Shown piece by piece: positions 46,843-55,866 of a stretch of DNA of 64,000 nucleotides (positions are counted from its first letter, which is position 1; the number at the start of each line of letters is the position of its first letter). The position numbers and the translations under genes were made by a program. The notes under the pieces were generated by a model. That model was not told where the DNA came from and did not search any database. It saw only the letters and a list, made by a program, of their open reading frames with translations. Source of the DNA: Paraburkholderia largidicola (GTDB lineage Bacteria; Pseudomonadota; Gammaproteobacteria; Burkholderiales; Burkholderiaceae); NCBI RefSeq assembly GCF_013426895.1, contig NZ_AP023174.1, positions 2,790,001 to 2,854,000 of the forward strand, in the 5' to 3' direction.

Positions 46843-48027
46843 TTAGTCGAATTTCGCTTCGCGCGTCGCTGAACGCGGCACCACGGGTCGGCTCGACCGC
46901 AACCAGGGATACTCGACGAAGCGATAAGTCGCCGCGCTAAGTGCGACCGTGATCAAGACGACAGCACAACCAAACAACCAATATTGCGACACAGACAACG
47001 CACCCAGATCGGAGAAGTGCTTGTACAGACGGGAGCCCAGATAGAGCACCCAGTTGTGAATAAGATAGATGCTATAGCTCAAAAGTCCGAGCGTTCTTGT
47101 CGATCGCCAAGTCAGGACCCCACCCATCGTATTCCCGCTCGCGAATATCATAAAGGGCAAGAAAAGCAGCACTGCGCCCCATGGCTCGTACACCAATGGC
47201 GCCCATGCAATCGCCGCGGCTATCGCCGCAAGCGCTACGACAGACCCAATCCGGGTGGTGGCAAGACGGCGCACTATTTCAACACGACTGGCAACCGCGG
47301 CTACACAGCCACCAAGAAAAAACCATTCAAACTGCGTTGTCGAAAACAACAAGATGCAAACTGTTACGAAGACTGCGAGATAGAGCCTGCGCAAACCCAC
47401 CGCGAAAACCGCCGCAAGAGGCAAAATCAGATAGAACTTCCATTCGTAAACCAGAGTCCAGTAGACCGTATTGATCAGCGTTGTCTGGTCAAAGTTGTTA
47501 ATGCTCGGAATTCCGGGAATGGTGAACAGCAACCATGACAAGACCTGCTTCACCAGATCCAGTAATGGCACTTGCAAACGAAAGTGAGTGAATGCGAGCG
47601 CGGTAACAATCATCAGCGTTGCACTGACGAGGTACATCGGCAACATACGTCGAAGCCGCGACACATAGAACGCATACGCGTCGATTTGTCCGCGACGATT
47701 GATCACGCGAGACCAAAAAAGAAACGCCGTAATCATGAAAAAGAACGCTACCGAGCCACGTCCCAGAAAAATGTTCATCTTCGAGGGAGTTAACGCCCAG
47801 TTCCCGGTGCGATAGAACTGATAGTTGATCACTACATGGTGGAACACAACCCCAAGCGCAAGAAATCCCCGCAGTCCGTCAATCGCATGAAATCGTGCCG
47901 ACGCAGACTCCATGTCTATGGCTTCACGAAAGAAAGACGACCTGATCGAAACGTAATGCGCAAATGCAAAGGCAAGTGCACAGATCAGGACAACGGGGAT
48001 TGCCAGATGAACGCCCGAAATTTCCAT
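46843..48027 (-). CDS. Membrane acyltransferase, acyltransferase-3 family
   Basis: A 394-residue polytopic inner-membrane protein. FHAIDGLRGFLALGVVFHHV near residue 46 carries the family's R and H residues, GRGSVAFFFMITAFLFWSRV is the second conserved block, and LGLLSYSIYLIHNWVLYLG is the C-terminal one. An extra N-terminal membrane segment precedes the domain. It probably O-acetylates an O-antigen sugar. It is the last gene of the long minus-strand O-antigen run and lies 24 bp from the convergent methyltransferase, with no obvious terminator between. Confidence 0.88.
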   Translation of the reverse strand: MEISGVHLAIPVVLICALAFAFAHYVSIRSSFFREAIDMESASARFHAIDGLRGFLALGVVFHHVVINYQFYRTGNWALTPSKMNIFLGRGSVAFFFMITAFLFWSRVINRRGQIDAYAFYVSRLRRMLPMYLVSATLMIVTALAFTHFRLQVPLLDLVKQVLSWLLFTIPGIPSINNFDQTTLINTVYWTLVYEWKFYLILPLAAVFAVGLRRLYLAVFVTVCILLFSTTQFEWFFLGGCVAAVASRVEIVRRLATTRIGSVVALAAIAAAIAWAPLVYEPWGAVLLFLPFMIFASGNTMGGVLTWRSTRTLGLLSYSIYLIHNWVLYLGSRLYKHFSDLGALSVSQYWLFGCAVVLITVALSAATYRFVEYPWLRSSRPVVPRSATREAKFD

Positions 48028-48086
48028 AGAAACGTAGTGTAGACAAATAATGCGAACCGGCCGCTGACCGACAAGCGGTGCGCACC

Positions 48087-50042
48087 TCAGTGCGTTGAGG
48101 AATTTTTATCGTCTGGTCGCGCGACCTTATTGGCCAGGAAGTCTCGCAGCGCCTCCCGGTCAATTGCGTAACCCGTGCAGTAGTTGCGCTCAGGGAACGA
48201 AATGCACGTCAGCGAATTACACGGCGAGCAGTTCACTATCGGAGCGAGCACCAAACATTCGCTGGACTGTTTCGCAAACCACGGTTTGGTATAGACATGC
48301 TTAGGATGCGTCGAGCCGTAGAGACATACCTGTGGAAGGTCGAGCAGCGCCCCAAAATGAGCCGTCCATGAATCCACTCCTACCAACGCCCGCCCATTTG
48401 TCAGGATTTCCGACCATTGTGAAGGCATGAAGTTCTGCAAGATTGCCCCGTCACAACCGTCAACTCGCCTGTCGCTTGCCCCGCCGATCTGAATCAGCTT
48501 GTAGCCGGCCTCATGCACCAGTTCGGCAAGTTCGAGCATGACATGCGCCGGAATCGACTTGAGGCTCCATCCGCCTAGCGGGTGCACGAAGACGACGTTC
48601 CGACCAAATTGCTGCAACACCTGCTCCGCCACACGCTGCTCATCGGCACTCGCACGCAGCCTCGAATTCGGCAAAAGCGTATCGGTAGGTAAGCCGACCT
48701 CTTCCAGAATGTATTCGACCAAATTTTGTCCGGTTTCGGACAGGCCGCGTGACGGATGACACCGCGCGATTCGAGGCGAAGCATCGCTACGCTGAGAAAC
48801 GTGGAGATACGAAGCAAGCAATTGCGGATACGTTTCTTCTGCCGACGCCACAGGCACCGGCACAGCTTCAACGTCGATGCCAGCGCCAAACTGCTTCGCC
48901 CACTCGACGAGGCCCGTGGCCACGTGCACACGGATCTTCTTGCCACGCGCAACCGCCTCCAGCGCGACCAGCATCGAAAGAACAACATCGCCGCGGTGGA
49001 ACGGACAAACGAGTTCGATCCGTTCACTGTCGCCTACTGTTTCGGCCCGCTTGTCCAAGAGCCATCGCCAGTCATGAATGACCTCCCATGGCGCAGCCGC
49101 GTCCAGCACCTCTGTGCGCGTTGACCACGCTGCAGCCGCTTTTGCACGTACAACGCTGATGCCCGCGGCCTGGCGAGTCAATGCGAAATCCACGACAGCG
49201 GCATTGGTGATGAAGCAATCGTCGAGCAAGGTAGCGGATGGTGCCGCAAGCATCGATGCCGGGCCGCCAAAAATGCCCGGCAGGAACGCGCCGGCCTGCT
49301 GCAGATCGGGTTCCGAATCGAAAGCGTGAGACGGTCTCGCCAGATTGTTCAACAGATCAAATGACTCCCCGGACAACATCTTCGCTCTGACATCCGAGGC
49401 CAAAGCCGCAGAATCCACCTGTCCTGCACGTAACGTGCCGTCGGGATTGCAGACATGTGCAACGACTAGCGCGTTTTCACCCTCGACGATTTGCGTCTTG
49501 ACCAGATACTCGAAACATCCGGGCAGCGGAACGAAATAACGTCCAGCGATCCATACGTAGCGATGCTTCGTCGCCCTCCAACCTTGCTCGATAGCATGTG
49601 GAAAACGAAACTCCTGTCTGGAATACGGGACAACGGTAAACCGCGTGAGCGGCAGCATTCGACGCCAAGCGGCAATGTGATCGCGAATGGCAACCAGTCG
49701 TGGTTCTTCGGCCGTGGCGTCCACGACAACGATTTCGCCAAGCGTCACTTTCTCGCTGATCAGTTCTTCGACAAGCAGGGACACGTTATCGAACGGCGCC
49801 TCGCAAACGATGACGACGGCCGAATTCTTTGCGACATTAGCTACCTGTTCGGCAGCCAGAGCATGTGTCTCGTCAAACTTGCGCTGTGCGACGCTCAACG
49901 CTTCATCCAGCAATCTCGGGCCAGATGGACGCGCCTGCGGAACGGACGTTGCGCGCAACGCGGCACTAAGGCGACTCGCCAACCTCGGCGCCACCCACTT
50001 AACCAAGCGCTTCATGTCGCGGGTAATGTACTGACTTGCCAC
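48087..50042 (-). CDS. Fusion protein: GT2-like N-terminal domain plus GT9 (heptosyltransferase-like) C-terminal domain
   Basis: A 651-residue protein. Residues about 65-280 look like a divergent GT-A fold (VIVCEAPFDNVSLLVEELIS, then EIVVVDAT). Residues about 340-630 are GT9-like, with IELVCPFHRGDVVLSMLVAL, VFVHPLGGWSLKSIPAHVM and GVDSWTAHFGALLDLPQVCL. Near the end, NCSPCNSLTCISF and NYC bring four cysteines together, as in some bacterial GT9 relatives with a possible metal site. The GTG start at 50042 has TGAGGA upstream. It follows the 1041-residue transferase by 13 bp. Sugar specificity is unknown. Confidence 0.75.
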   Translation of the reverse strand: MASQYITRDMKRLVKWVAPRLASRLSAALRATSVPQARPSGPRLLDEALSVAQRKFDETHALAAEQVANVAKNSAVVIVCEAPFDNVSLLVEELISEKVTLGEIVVVDATAEEPRLVAIRDHIAAWRRMLPLTRFTVVPYSRQEFRFPHAIEQGWRATKHRYVWIAGRYFVPLPGCFEYLVKTQIVEGENALVVAHVCNPDGTLRAGQVDSAALASDVRAKMLSGESFDLLNNLARPSHAFDSEPDLQQAGAFLPGIFGGPASMLAAPSATLLDDCFITNAAVVDFALTRQAAGISVVRAKAAAAWSTRTEVLDAAAPWEVIHDWRWLLDKRAETVGDSERIELVCPFHRGDVVLSMLVALEAVARGKKIRVHVATGLVEWAKQFGAGIDVEAVPVPVASAEETYPQLLASYLHVSQRSDASPRIARCHPSRGLSETGQNLVEYILEEVGLPTDTLLPNSRLRASADEQRVAEQVLQQFGRNVVFVHPLGGWSLKSIPAHVMLELAELVHEAGYKLIQIGGASDRRVDGCDGAILQNFMPSQWSEILTNGRALVGVDSWTAHFGALLDLPQVCLYGSTHPKHVYTKPWFAKQSSECLVLAPIVNCSPCNSLTCISFPERNYCTGYAIDREALRDFLANKVARPDDKNSSTH

Positions 50043-50055
50043 TATGAACAGATCC

Positions 50056-53000
50056 TCAGGGGGTTTTCCAGCTTTTCGGCGCTCGCGGCGGGAACGCCAA
50101 GCGGTAGTCTTCGGAATTGAGCGTCAGATTGGGGCTATAAAACGGATCATGTGCAATCTCCCCCCCCCAGCGCGACAGCATGTAGGTTCGCTCACGCGCA
50201 TCACGTTCTATCTGCGCCGGGCTCAGGTTTTCACCACGCGACACCGATTCGAGATGGTACAACTCGGCGAACGGCGTAAAGACGATGTCGTAGCCGGCTT
50301 CTCTGATCTTCAGACACAGATCGACGTCGTTGTAGCCGACCGAAAGGTTTTTTTCATTATATCCGCCGACCTCATCGAACACATGCTTGGGGACGAGCAT
50401 GCACGCCGCCGTGACTGCGGAAACATTCTGCACCAGCATCGGGCGCCCGAAATAACCAACCGAATTCCGAGGGAAATGTCGATGTCCATGCGCTGCCACG
50501 CCATAAAGTCCCAGCACAACGCCCGCGTGCTGGATCGTGTCGTTCGCGTAGTAGAGTTTCGCCCCAACTGCACCTACATTTCGCTGTGAAGCTTGTGTCA
50601 CCAGTTCGGTCAGCCAGCCTGGATGGATCACCTTGATATCGTTGTTCACAAAACCAAGCAGTGAGCCTGTCGCGATTTTGGCAGCCAGATTGTTCAGTTT
50701 CGAGAAGTTAAATGCACCTTCCACCCGCAATACCTTGACTCGCGGGTCTTGCTTGATCAACTCGAAATATTCGAGTGTCTCCCGTTCGACGCTTTCGTTA
50801 TCGACAATGACAACCTCGAGACTTTCATACTCTGTTTCATTGAGCAAGCCGCTAATTGCGACTTGGAGAACGTCGAGGCGGTCACGCGTCGGTACGATCA
50901 AAGACACACGAGGCGGTCGCGCAGGCGCTTGACGTTTCACCCGCCACCAGCTCGGAAACTGCTCAATGGGTACGACTTCGGCACCAGGTTCAGCCTGTTC
51001 GAAGTACTCCACAAGCGCGCGATGAGCCGTGTTCACCGACTTGTCAGGGTTGTCGGTCGAAAAACTCGTGACACCCGGAAAAATGCGCCAGTGATAAAGC
51101 ACGTGTGGAATGTGTCGAATACGTGATGCCTGTGTATGTAAAAGGAAGCGAAGCACGAAGTCGTAATCCTGGCTTCCTTCAAACCCGATCCGGAAACCCT
51201 TGATCTTCTTTACGATCGATGCGCGATAAATGCCCATATGCGCAACGAAGTTCTGTGAATAGAAAAGCTCCTGATTCCAGTCAGACTTGAAATACGGGTC
51301 GTGTCGATTGTCGTCCTCGTCGATCTTGTCCTCGTCCGTGTAGATCATATCTACCTGTGGATGAGTGTTAATCTCCTCGGCGACGGCAAAAAGAGCATGC
51401 GCGGGTATCGCGTCGTCGTGATCCATCAACGCGATGAACTCGCCAGTGACCAACTCCAGCGCACTGTTGCTCGATGCCGAGATATGACCGTTCTTCTCGC
51501 GGAAAGTGACTTTGATGCGCCCGTCTTTCGCCATGTACTCTTCGAGGACGGTACGCACTTCGGGATTTGTCGATGCGTCGTCGGCAATGCACAGTTCCCA
51601 ATTGGGATAGGTTTGCGCCAGTACGCTGTCGAGTGCTTTACGCAAGTACTTGGGACGAGGGTTATAGACGGGCATCAGCACCGAAATCAGCGGCTTTTGC
51701 GCGAGTGCATCGCCAAGCTCGCGAATTCGCACGATGTCGTCGGGGGTCAACGTGTCATACAGTTCGACCCAGGCGCGATACTCGCCCTTGTCGTACTTGC
51801 CGACCACGCCACCGCGCACGAGCGACTTCACCGCATGCAAGTTGCCCCGCAACGTTTCCTTTATCAGCAATCCCCGCTGCTCGGAATCGAGTGATGTGTA
51901 CCCCTCGCGTACGAGTCCAAGCTTGCTGATACTACGAACGTTGAGACGTTTGATCGCGAAGTGCACATCACTACGGTCGACCGGATCGAATCGTAGCGAG
52001 CGCACGCCAGCTGGTAGAACGATCAGCCGGCGCTCGAGCCCCTTGACATAACCTGTGATCGGAAACGAGAAAACCTGCTCACCATTGTCACCAGCGAATG
52101 CGTAAACAACGGGACTCAATGGCATCTGTCCGGACTCGATCTCCAGCTCGATCAATGCCCAGCCGGGTCGGATACCGCTCCAACCGGCAGCGACGGAAAA
52201 TTGTGGATCGTCTCCCGTGCTTACAAAACCATTGGTTGTACGCTGAAGATCCTTGACGGGCGTGTAGCTCGCTGTCGACGCACCGCGCACAATGCGATAC
52301 GGTACCGCCGCCAGGCGTTTGGCACGACGCAGCAGTCGTAACGTGACGCGAAGCGGCGCGGTAATTCGCCAGCTAAACGACGAGCGATACGATTCGACGG
52401 CGGCACTCAAACGGGCCGCAGATGCGCCGACATTGGTTAGCGCCGCCCTCAATTCCTTTTCCTCGGCTTCGAGACGTGTGACCCTCGCAAGACTATCGGT
52501 CAATTGAACCCTTAGGGCCACCAGCGTTTCATCGTCTTCTTTCAGACGAGCGCTCGTAACGTCTGAAGCTAATTCGTGTCGAGGAGCCAGATCGCGCGCC
52601 GACCAGTCGAACGCGCCTGAGGCCAGCTTCGACGGAGCGCTGCTGTCTGATGCAACTGCAATGAGATGTGTCGGATCACCCAGATCTTGCTGACGGCCGA
52701 TCCGCGGTCCGTGCAGCGACACATGCGCAAAGTGGGCTTTTGCAAACGCCTCGAATTGCGCTTCGGGAGCGTTACACCCGTCAGAGTACGACATGACGAG
52801 CACGCCGTCTGACCGCAGCACACGCTTGATTTCGGCCATCATTGCTTCAGGTGCTTCACGCCACCCGGTCGCGTTCAGACTGACGACTACATCCACCGAC
52901 GCTGTTTCCAGTGGGATGCCCAGTGCAGAGCCGGTTCTGAATTCGAGCCGTTCTGAACCGTACGTCTGTTGCGCGGAGTGAATGGCGTCGACGGACAGGT

Positions 53001-53181
53001 CAAGGCCTGTCACGTTACGAGCGATTCGTGCGAGAATCGACGCGCCATAGCCGTCGCCGACTCCGATCTCCAGCACATCTTTGCCCACGCACAGCGAGCC
53101 AGCACTTATGTAACGGTGCAAATGCTCAAGCTCGATATTGCCCTGTTGTCCGGGTGCAAAGCGTTCACCGGTATGTTCCAT
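50056..53181 (-). CDS. Multidomain protein: methyltransferase, coiled coil, beta-rich domain and two GT2 domains
   Basis: A 1041-residue O-antigen enzyme. Residues 1-178 are a class I methyltransferase (VLEIGVGDGYGASILARI; THLIAVAS). Residues 213-265 are a coiled coil ending in SFSWRITAPLR. Residues 315-420 are probably a beta-rich domain. Residues 498-720 are GT2 domain A (ISVLMPVYNP; ALMDHDD) and 760-1000 GT2 domain B (SLIVPTRDR; FVNNDIKVI). The start MEHTGERFAPG at 53181 is preferred; a longer frame overlaps the upstream gene. A nine-G run near the 3' end (codons about 1003-1006) could cause phase-variable frameshifting. It likely polymerises rhamnose-type residues and may cap them by methylation. 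Confidence 0.82.
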   Translation of the reverse strand: MEHTGERFAPGQQGNIELEHLHRYISAGSLCVGKDVLEIGVGDGYGASILARIARNVTGLDLSVDAIHSAQQTYGSERLEFRTGSALGIPLETASVDVVVSLNATGWREAPEAMMAEIKRVLRSDGVLVMSYSDGCNAPEAQFEAFAKAHFAHVSLHGPRIGRQQDLGDPTHLIAVASDSSAPSKLASGAFDWSARDLAPRHELASDVTSARLKEDDETLVALRVQLTDSLARVTRLEAEEKELRAALTNVGASAARLSAAVESYRSSFSWRITAPLRVTLRLLRRAKRLAAVPYRIVRGASTASYTPVKDLQRTTNGFVSTGDDPQFSVAAGWSGIRPGWALIELEIESGQMPLSPVVYAFAGDNGEQVFSFPITGYVKGLERRLIVLPAGVRSLRFDPVDRSDVHFAIKRLNVRSISKLGLVREGYTSLDSEQRGLLIKETLRGNLHAVKSLVRGGVVGKYDKGEYRAWVELYDTLTPDDIVRIRELGDALAQKPLISVLMPVYNPRPKYLRKALDSVLAQTYPNWELCIADDASTNPEVRTVLEEYMAKDGRIKVTFREKNGHISASSNSALELVTGEFIALMDHDDAIPAHALFAVAEEINTHPQVDMIYTDEDKIDEDDNRHDPYFKSDWNQELFYSQNFVAHMGIYRASIVKKIKGFRIGFEGSQDYDFVLRFLLHTQASRIRHIPHVLYHWRIFPGVTSFSTDNPDKSVNTAHRALVEYFEQAEPGAEVVPIEQFPSWWRVKRQAPARPPRVSLIVPTRDRLDVLQVAISGLLNETEYESLEVVIVDNESVERETLEYFELIKQDPRVKVLRVEGAFNFSKLNNLAAKIATGSLLGFVNNDIKVIHPGWLTELVTQASQRNVGAVGAKLYYANDTIQHAGVVLGLYGVAAHGHRHFPRNSVGYFGRPMLVQNVSAVTAACMLVPKHVFDEVGGYNEKNLSVGYNDVDLCLKIREAGYDIVFTPFAELYHLESVSRGENLSPAQIERDARERTYMLSRWGGEIAHDPFYSPNLTLNSEDYRLAFPPRAPKSWKTP
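50160..50168 (-). repeat. Homopolymeric G9 tract in the multidomain glycosyltransferase gene
   Basis: Nine consecutive C on the plus strand (G on the coding strand) encode part of SRWGGE. Such mononucleotide runs are slippage-prone. A one-base change would alter the last 36 or so residues of the 1041-residue protein. Confidence 0.8.
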
Positions 53182-53212
53182 ATATACGATCTTTAAAAAA
53201 CAGGACCAGGCA

Positions 53213-55105
53213 TCAATCGAATTGCCCGACGCGAGGTGGAAATGCAAGGGAGAAAAACCGACCGTTGGCCACGCAGAGATTCGGATTGTGGAACGGGTCG
53301 TTCTCCAGGACCGTTCGCCATCGGCTGAGCATCCAGTCTGCCTCCTTCGTTAAGCGTTTCGCCCTTTCTCCGTGCGCGTCATTACCCCGAGTCGCTGATT
53401 CATGATGATAGAGATTCGCAAAAGGTACGAAAACGTTTCGATACCCGGCGTCATGCAACTTCAGGCAAAAGTCGACATCGTTGTACGCTACCTTCAGGTT
53501 GTCGGCATCTAATCCCCCAACCTCTTCGTACACCGCCTTCCTGACGACAAGGCACGCGGCGGACACCGCCGCGACCTGTTGCGCGAGGACAGCCCGTCCG
53601 AAGTACCCCGCAGCGCCTTTTTCGATTCTATGGTGCCGGTGACCCGCGATCGAGCCACCCGCCAAGGCAACGCCTCCGTGCTGCATTGTGTCGTCCGGAT
53701 ACCACAGCGCTGCGCCCACCGCGCCGGCGTCCGGTTGGAGCGCATAGCCGCAAAGAATTCGCAACCAGTCGCCGTCAACGATCTCGATGTCGTTGTTCAG
53801 CAAGCACAGCAATGAGCCGCGTGCTTGCACAACAGCAGCATTATTTAGAGCCGAATAATTGAATGGTGCGTCGATACGCAATACCGTTATCCGCTCATTT
53901 CTGGCGTAACCTTCAAGCAGCCTCAACGCGTGCTCATCCGTCGAGCCGTTGTCGACGATAAGAACTTCGAAATGCCTGTAATCCGTGAGTGCCAAAAGAC
54001 TATCGATACAACGCGCCAGCAATTCGGGCTTGTCACGTGTGGGTATGATGATCGAAACCATCGGCTCCGGCTCTGGCACGCGAAAAATGGTGCGGATCAT
54101 CGCGGTATTCGCACGCAACGGCTGCACACTCGCCACGCGTCCGCACCGCTCCAGATGCTCCCTCACCGCACGCAATGATGCGTCCCGTGCATACGGCTTG
54201 GCGCCCACATCGCGTGCCGTGCTCGCCGGTGTCAGACGCCAGTGATACAGAACGTGCGGAATATGCACGATCTCACCTGCCGCCACTAGCTCTGAACAGC
54301 GTAATACCAGGTCGTGGTCCTGGCTCCCTTCAAATCCGTAACGGAATCCACCGACCTCGCGCAAAAGTGCCGTTTCAAAAACGCCCAAATGCGAGAACAT
54401 ATTCTGCCCGAGCATCAGAATTGGGTCCCACTCGCCTTTGAAGTACGGCTCAACCCGACCGGCGTCTGGCGCCAGTTTGTCCTCGTCGCTGAACAGCATC
54501 CTCGCGCGAGGATACTTGCCTAGATAAAGGACAATCATTGCCAGCGCGTGCTCGGCCAAAACATCGTCGTGATCGAGCAACGCAACGTAGCGTCCGGTTG
54601 CGAGCGCCAACGCATCGTTGCTCGCAGCACAGATGTGACCGTTGACGGTACGGCGCACATACTTGATGCGCAGATCGCGCTGCGCGTATTCTCGCAATGT
54701 GTCCTCTACGCGCGCGTCATTGGACGCGTCGTCGCAAATACACAGTTCCCAGTCGTCGTAAATCTGTGACCGCACCGACTCGATCATCTCGCGCAGATGG
54801 TCTGGCAACGTGTTGTACACAGGCACGACAATCGATATACGGGGACGATCAAGCAGGCCGGCCAGACTGGCACGCAATTCTGCCCGTTTAACGTCGTCGA
54901 TCGTGTCGTATTGCTCGATCCACGACGGATACTCAGCAGCGATAGTCGCGCGCCGGAAAAGCCCTCGAAGTCCCTTCGCTCCGTCACGACGAACGACGTC
55001 GATAACCCCCCGAGCGACAGGCGCAACGCCGCCGCGAACCTGGATGGCCTCGTGGACACCTCGATAGAACTGTCGCGGCGTCGCTAGCAGGGATCTCCAG
55101 CGCAT
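53213..55105 (-). CDS. Glycosyltransferase with two tandem GT2 domains
   Basis: A 630-residue protein. GT2 domain A (about 90-320) has ISIVVPVYNTLPDHL, CICDDASNDARVED and VALLDHDDVLAEHAL. Domain B (about 350-590) has VSIIIPTRDKPELL, VLIVDNGSTDEHAL and LLNNDIEIVDGDWL. The C-terminal LSRWRTVLENDPFHNPNL aligns with the end of the 1041-residue neighbour, and the pre-domain region (SWIEQYDT) also matches, so the two genes are paralogous in their GT2-GT2 parts. Domain B repeats the rhamnosyltransferase-like NND motif. It begins 3 bp after wzt, so it belongs to the ABC-exported O-antigen operon. Confidence 0.88.
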   Translation of the reverse strand: MRWRSLLATPRQFYRGVHEAIQVRGGVAPVARGVIDVVRRDGAKGLRGLFRRATIAAEYPSWIEQYDTIDDVKRAELRASLAGLLDRPRISIVVPVYNTLPDHLREMIESVRSQIYDDWELCICDDASNDARVEDTLREYAQRDLRIKYVRRTVNGHICAASNDALALATGRYVALLDHDDVLAEHALAMIVLYLGKYPRARMLFSDEDKLAPDAGRVEPYFKGEWDPILMLGQNMFSHLGVFETALLREVGGFRYGFEGSQDHDLVLRCSELVAAGEIVHIPHVLYHWRLTPASTARDVGAKPYARDASLRAVREHLERCGRVASVQPLRANTAMIRTIFRVPEPEPMVSIIIPTRDKPELLARCIDSLLALTDYRHFEVLIVDNGSTDEHALRLLEGYARNERITVLRIDAPFNYSALNNAAVVQARGSLLCLLNNDIEIVDGDWLRILCGYALQPDAGAVGAALWYPDDTMQHGGVALAGGSIAGHRHHRIEKGAAGYFGRAVLAQQVAAVSAACLVVRKAVYEEVGGLDADNLKVAYNDVDFCLKLHDAGYRNVFVPFANLYHHESATRGNDAHGERAKRLTKEADWMLSRWRTVLENDPFHNPNLCVANGRFFSLAFPPRVGQFD

Positions 55106-55108
55106 CGG

Positions 55109-55855
55109 TCAGACAAGCGCTTCATATGCGGACACGACTTCCTCCACTGGACCGAAAGCGCGAACGCGCCCGCCGTCCATCCATAGCGCCTTGTTACAGA
55201 CCCGCCGGATCTCCGAGTTTGCGTGCATCGCCAGCACGACGATCTCGGCGCGGCTGTGCAGGTCTTGCAAACGCGCTTCCGCCTTGTGCATGAACGACGC
55301 ATCGCCGACGCCCATCACTTCGTCCAGCAGCAGAATCTCTGCATCGACAGCAGTCGAGACGGCAAATGCCAAACGCACGCGCATCCCGCTCGAATAGGTT
55401 CGAAGCGGCAGATCCAGGTAGTCGCCCAGTTCGCAGAACTCGACAATGTCATTGATCTTGGCCTTGATTTCGGCATCGGTCATGCCCAATAACAACCCGC
55501 GCAGACGAATGTTCTGCATCCCCGTCGAGTTGTCGTCCATACCCAGGCTGATGTCCAGAAGCGGAACGATCTTGCCCTCGCTACTCACCGAGCCAATGGT
55601 GGGAGAATAAATCCCAGCCATCATACGTAGGAGCGTCGACTTGCCCGCACCGTTGCGTCCGATCAGTCCGATACGATCGCCGCTTTCAAAACGAAGGTCC
55701 ACCTCGTTAAGTGCACGAACGACGATCACGCCGTCGTTATCTTCAGCGATAGTGTTCCGGCGCCCCATCCGCAGCACCTGCTTCTTGAGCGATCGCCCCT
55801 GCACGTCGTAGATTGGCAAATCGAGCGTCGCGCCTTTAAGTTCAATGAACGCCAT
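55109..55855 (-). CDS. wzt: O-antigen/polysaccharide ABC transporter ATPase Wzt
   Basis: A 248-residue ATPase that powers export of undecaprenyl-linked O-polysaccharide with Wzm. Walker A is GRNGAGKST (near residue 62), Walker B LLLDEVMGVGDASF and the switch LAMHANSEI. The signature region is reduced to TYSSGMRVRLAFAVS, normal for polysaccharide exporters. The protein ends just after the ATPase domain, with no C-terminal carbohydrate-binding domain of the type that recognises capped chains in E. coli O8/O9a Wzt. The start MAFIELKGATLDL at 55855 is 11 bp from the wzm stop; a longer frame overlaps wzm by over 90 bp and is rejected. Confidence 0.93.
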   Translation of the reverse strand: MAFIELKGATLDLPIYDVQGRSLKKQVLRMGRRNTIAEDNDGVIVVRALNEVDLRFESGDRIGLIGRNGAGKSTLLRMMAGIYSPTIGSVSSEGKIVPLLDISLGMDDNSTGMQNIRLRGLLLGMTDAEIKAKINDIVEFCELGDYLDLPLRTYSSGMRVRLAFAVSTAVDAEILLLDEVMGVGDASFMHKAEARLQDLHSRAEIVVLAMHANSEIRRVCNKALWMDGGRVRAFGPVEEVVSAYEALV

Positions 55856-55866
55856 AATCTTTTCTC

